Positions 60,277 through 64,000 of a stretch of DNA of 64,000 nucleotides are shown one piece after another. This DNA is from Melampsora larici-populina 98AG31. Lineage: Eukaryota > Basidiomycota > Pucciniomycetes > Pucciniales > Melampsoraceae. Position numbers and translations under genes: made by a program. Position 1 is the first letter of the stretch; each line of letters begins with the position of its first letter. The stretch spans positions 67,202 to 131,201 of the forward strand of contig NW_006768797.1 of assembly GCF_000204055.1 (NCBI RefSeq). The letters run 5' to 3'. Under the pieces are notes generated by a model, which worked only from the letters and a program-made list of their open reading frames with translations, had not been told where the DNA came from and made no database searches.

Positions 60277-60845
60277 ATGGTGACAGTGGAATTTCTTCAT
60301 GTCCAGACTTGATTCCTCCTGTGTACATATTTTTTTCAATTTGTTTCCTCGAGTGTTTTTCTTATTTTTTTCGTCTACATTGTTTTTCTTATCTTGCAAT
60401 AATTTTCTATCAATTTAATTCTCCTTCTTTGTTTCATCTAATCAAGTTCCCTTCATCTTCAATAAAGCAAAAACCAAACTTTGAATCATTTCGGATTTTT
60501 TGAAATATTGAATATCCTCAGTTCAGTAGGATTTATTTGGATTAGTCTTACCAAGCACAAAGATATCAATAAGAAAACTCTATAAAGCTTTAAAAAGTAT
60601 AAAAAAAGACATGCAATCTTCGCAGTTGAAACTTGGGGCGCGTCTTGTGAGCCAAAACACCAAGAAAAAGTCTCCAAATGTAATTCAAGACTTGATTTTG
60701 AAAACAGTAATGACTGCACCATTCAGAAAGTGGGTCACACAGCTCTTTCATTTACACTGCGTCTAAGTAGGAAAGGGCAAAATGAGTAGAAAAAGGAAAA
60801 AAAAAGTGAAATTTCTTGATGAAAACAGAAATCAAGATGGTGATA
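60277..60845. other. Intergenic stretch
   Basis: T-rich 3' flank of the preceding gene, then AT-rich sequence. No gene recognised; the minus ORFs 60486-60722 and 60735-60974 lack coding character. Confidence 0.5.
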
Positions 60846-61661
60846 CACTACAAGAAACATAACATTTTCTGGGCAGAAAATTAAATTATTTGTATACAAA
60901 AATCTGGAAAGGTCAGAAACAGAGCAAAAAATATGCAAAAATATGCATTCTGTTCCTTGGTTTGAGATCTCCAATCTGCATATTTTTCCGTATTTTTGGG
61001 GTTCATATTGGTGAGTGTACTAACAATAAACCCTCATAATCACCAGATTACCACCTGTAACAGATGCTGGAATTTGGCTGATCAATGCTGAGAGAAAATT
61101 TTGATTACTACAAAACCCCATAACTTTGTCAATTCTGGCTCAAAACACTCGATTTTGAGTGCATTGGAAAGCTGGTATTTGCCTGAAGATAGTTCATAAA
61201 TGAACCAAATACGTGGCGGGCCGGAAAAGAAAGATATCCCCAATGAAATCAAATTTCACATATCATTGAATAGAATGTCAGCCATTGGGATTACACATTT
61301 TGAGTCAATACGAAAGTTGTAGTTCAGGAATTCAGCTTTCTAATGCACCCAAAATCGAGTGTTTTGAGCCAGAATTGACAAAGTTATGGGGTTTTATAGT
61401 AATCAAAACTTTCTCTCAGCACTGATCAGCCAAATTCCAGCATCTGTTACAGGTGGTAATCTGGTGATTATGAGGGTTTATTGTTAGTACACTCACCAAT
61501 ATGAACCCCAAAAATACGGAAAAATATGCAGATTGGAGATCTCATACCAAGGAACAGGATGCATATTTTTTCACATTTTTTGCTCTGTTTCTGACCTTTC
61601 CAGATTTTTGTATACAAATAATTTAATTTTCTGCCCAGAAAATGTTATGTTTCTTGTAGTG
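60846..61661. mobile_element. CACTA-like foldback element, 816 bp
   Basis: The two halves are long inverted repeats of about 350 bp each, starting CACTACAAGAAACATAAC at both ends. A perfect 3-bp duplication ATA flanks them (60843-60845 and 61662-61664). CACTA ends plus a 3-bp duplication are the hallmarks of the CACTA (CMC) superfamily. Only about 110 bp of unpaired sequence lie in the centre (about 61195-61310), so the element is non-autonomous and would fold into a long hairpin. Confidence 0.88.
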
Positions 61662-61672
61662 ATAGATGCTTA

Positions 61673-63034
61673 GGGCATGTTCACTTCACGAATAAGGGCT
61701 TTCTTGAATGTTGATAAATCACATTCTTTGAAATGTGTTTGATTTCTTATTTACAAAATCACAGAATGCTTGAAAAAAGTCTTTTTTTGGCACTTTTCAA
61801 GAATTTGATAATATCACATTTTTTGCTCTTGAAATCACATTCTGCCTCAACTTTTCCCACCTATCATTTCATTTGTGAACTTATCCTGAAATCTCACAAT
61901 GTACCTTCCACCGTACAGGACCCCTCAAATATTTCCCAAGTCCCCATTCATTGTACACAGCTCCCAAAATCCAACATCCACCACTCTCCTCAAAAACCGT
62001 CTTTGATTCATCCTCAATTGATCTCATCCTCAACCCAAGTCACCTTTACACAAGCACAGGAACCTAATCTGATTTTCATTTTGAAGTGAGGCAAGTAGCC
62101 ATTTGATAAAGCTTTACTGTCATAAGATGATGTAGCTAAACACTGTTTCTCACTCAAACTGAGTGCCAGTTCAGTCTCTTCGATAGACATAGAAGCATCG
62201 AGTTTCTTGATTGATCAAACTTCAGCTGTAATTAGTCGAAAATAATGCTGGTACAAAGACCTGATTGAGTTCGATTCAAGAAAGGATTGAAAGAAAGGAT
62301 TGAGCATCAATAATTTGAAAAAGTGGGGATGGATGATTGGTTTATGTAGTGGGATTTTTCAGATCGAAGGGTTTGTTTGGGGATCAACAAACAAAAACCG
62401 TCCTTAGGGCATCTCCAACAGTCCTGAATTGCCAAAAGGCGTACAGGCTTGTCTGAAAACATACAGTAAGCTGTATTTTTTCTTTAAAATGATTTCCCTC
62501 CACCGCGCACATGATGGAGGGACTTCCGAGGTCGTGCTCCTTCCAAAACCGCCGAAAGTGCACAATATTCCTCTTAAAAGTTGACTGATATCTCATTGAC
62601 TATATACTTGGTATGTAATTTCTTTCGATTATCATATTTATCTTTGGACGCATGTGGTATGATTATGTCCTAAACGTCGCCAATACTGCTTCCTGCATCT
62701 TTTGCAAAAGCCCTTCATGCATGAAGGTCTTGACATGCAATACCCAGTATCCCTCAAACCAAACTTCACACGAGTGGCCAGAGGTGAGAAATCTGCCGAC
62801 CGGTGGAGGGTCGTTTTTTGACCCAACCCTGTAAACGTAACATACAGCTTACGCAGTGTTACGTTTACAAGGCACCATTGGAGATGCTCTTAATTTCATC
62901 TTGAATAAAAAACCTCATGACCTCTTTGGTCATGAAATGTGATTTTTTTTTTTTACAAAAATCGCTTTTCTACATGTAGAAAAGCGGTCATCTAGAATGT
63001 GCTTTCTGGAAATCCGGCCTAAGTGAATGCGGCC
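61673..63034. mobile_element. Tourist-like MITE with TTA duplication
   Basis: The ends GGGCATGTTCACTT and, inverted, GGCCGCATTCACTT lie between TTA duplications (61670-61672 and 63035-63037). Length is 1,362 bp including a nested 483-bp element. No coding capacity recognised. It begins 11 bp after the CACTA-like element. Confidence 0.7.
62407..62889. mobile_element. Nested MITE, GGGCATCTCCAACAG end
   Basis: The ends GGGCATCTCCAACAG and, inverted, GAGCATCTCCAATGG are flanked by TTA (62404-62406 and 62890-62892). The interior holds a local inverted pair around GTAACATACAGC (62837-62865). It sits inside the Tourist-like MITE, so it is the younger of the two. Confidence 0.78.
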
Positions 63035-63037
63035 TTA

Positions 63038-63490
63038 GACACAAAGCAGCTATTTTGTAAAATAAATGTCAGTCAAAAACACCAACAGGGTAGCTTTCTC
63101 AATTAAAAAACTTTCCCTTGTGTTGACAATTTGAAGAGTACTGAAAAGTCATCAGATATCTCAAATGGGTGTAAAGCAGTCTATTGGTGTAGGGGTGTGC
63201 TACCCCTTATTTTGAGGATTCTCCGGTGCGCTCATTGAGATGCCAAATATGCCACACCCACCACCTGGATTGACAGAGGCTCTTTTGGGTGGGACAAATG
63301 GCTATGGGTTTGCATAGGTTTTGATGTGTAATACATACTAGAAGTGGTTTTGAAAAAAAATTAAACTTTTTGACAATGGCTGTAACTTGACAACTTATGT
63401 CATTTATGTCACTTTTGTCAACTGTTTGCCCAAATGTCAAATTGAGCCAAATTCTGACATTTTCCTGAGAGGCTTTAAAGAAACTCAACA
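63038..63490. other. Gene-free stretch
   Basis: No gene or repeat family recognised. Confidence 0.45.
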
Positions 63491-63494
63491 GGTG

Positions 63495-63842
63495 TTTATA
63501 GAGCCAGAAAGCAAAGGTCTACACGGTTCTGAACACCAGAGACAACAACAACACACCTATAAGAGATGTGAATAAAACATGTATTGTAGTACACCAATCT
63601 TCCTCAGTGAACTGATAGTATTTGCATTACAAATGATAAAAGGCAAACCTTTATAGAGCCAGCAATCAGGCAAAGGTCTACACAGTTCTGAACACCGGAG
63701 ACAACAACAACACACCTATAAGAGACGTGAATAAAACATGTATCATAGTCTAGACAGAATATATAAGTGAAATGTGATAAGAATAAATGAGAATATAGGT
63801 GAAGAAGTGCTTACACACCAATCTTCCTCAGTGAACTGATGA
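63495..63842 (+). repeat. Direct repeat pair near right edge
   Basis: A block of about 90 bp (TTTATAGAGCCAG ... GACAACAACAACACACC ... AATAAAACATGTAT) occurs at 63495-63584 and 63650-63743. A second block, ACACCAATCTTCCTCAGTG, follows each copy (63591 and 63815). Order and orientation are the same, so this is a tandem duplication with later indels. Identity is about 90% by eye. Confidence 0.8.
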
Positions 63843-64000
63843 GGAAGAGAGGCATGGGGGGAAAGTGATCACAATCAGATTTAGTACAGTGATGAGATAG
63901 ATTAGGTTTAAGTAAGATCAACTAGGTTAGAATTCTAGATTGTATTGGTACAAGATCTAATATGTCTTGGCGATGATATCTAGCTTAGCCTGTTGTGTTT

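Noticed and set aside
63495..63842. LTR retrotransposon ends
   Set aside because: The repeats lie only about 150 bp apart, with no TG...CA ends or primer site between them; a tandem duplication explains them.

Overview
The window reads as nuclear DNA of a rust fungus (Pucciniales, most probably Melampsora or a close relative). The grounds are intron-rich genes with short GT-AG introns, an AT-leaning base composition, a duplicated small cysteine-rich secreted protein gene, and a dense mix of MULE, pogo, hAT, PIF/Harbinger, AcademH-like and CACTA-like transposons. The genus is inference; no marker gene is present.

Layout. Positions 1-11,500 form a gene-rich arm: a serine/proline-rich protein running off the left edge on the minus strand, then on the plus strand an Mdm31/Mdm32-family mitochondrial protein (4 exons), UTP-glucose-1-phosphate uridylyltransferase (8 exons) and a GDP-fucose-transporter-like carrier (2 exons). 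Positions 12,505-18,093 are a large Mutator-like transposon whose eight-exon gene reads as an intact 1,261-residue protein: WRKY/GCM1-type zinc finger, MULE-type DDE transposase and a C-terminal USP-like cysteine protease. Next comes one copy of a duplicated block (18,790-23,706) with a secreted-protein gene, split by a 2.8-kb pogo element. From 23.7 to 29 kb there are relics, including a 2.6-kb terminal-inverted-repeat element with TATTA target duplications and a Ty3-type gag relic.

Positions 29-44 kb are a nested stack. A minus-strand hAT gene is interrupted by a second hAT, by an 8.85-kb TTA-flanked element that carries host gene fragments (a DEAH-helicase piece among them) and a two-gene Harbinger, and by a short AcademH-like element containing a 100-N assembly gap. 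The second copy of the secreted-protein block follows at 44.1-45.8 kb.

Positions 46-60 kb return to host genes: an acyl-CoA dehydrogenase (minus) divergent from an RBM42-like RNA-binding protein (plus), then an NDUFA13/GRIM-19-like complex I subunit (minus). A 6.68-kb AcademH-type transposon with 290-bp near-identical inverted repeats and a 9-bp target duplication sits 280 bp upstream of that start codon. Beyond it is an unknown protein with an internal two-exon duplication. The last 3.5 kb hold a CACTA-like foldback element, nested Tourist-like MITEs and direct repeats.

Three observations stand out: (i) the MULE transposase-USP-like protease fusion with all key residues present; (ii) five premature stops spread over three unrelated transposons that are all TTGA where an in-frame TCGA would keep the frame open, the signature expected of the TCG-context hypermutation reported for Pucciniomycotina; (iii) the paired secreted proteins, whose UTRs and introns look better conserved than their mature domains. 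Coordinates given for spliced genes come from reading splice sites and codon phase by eye.
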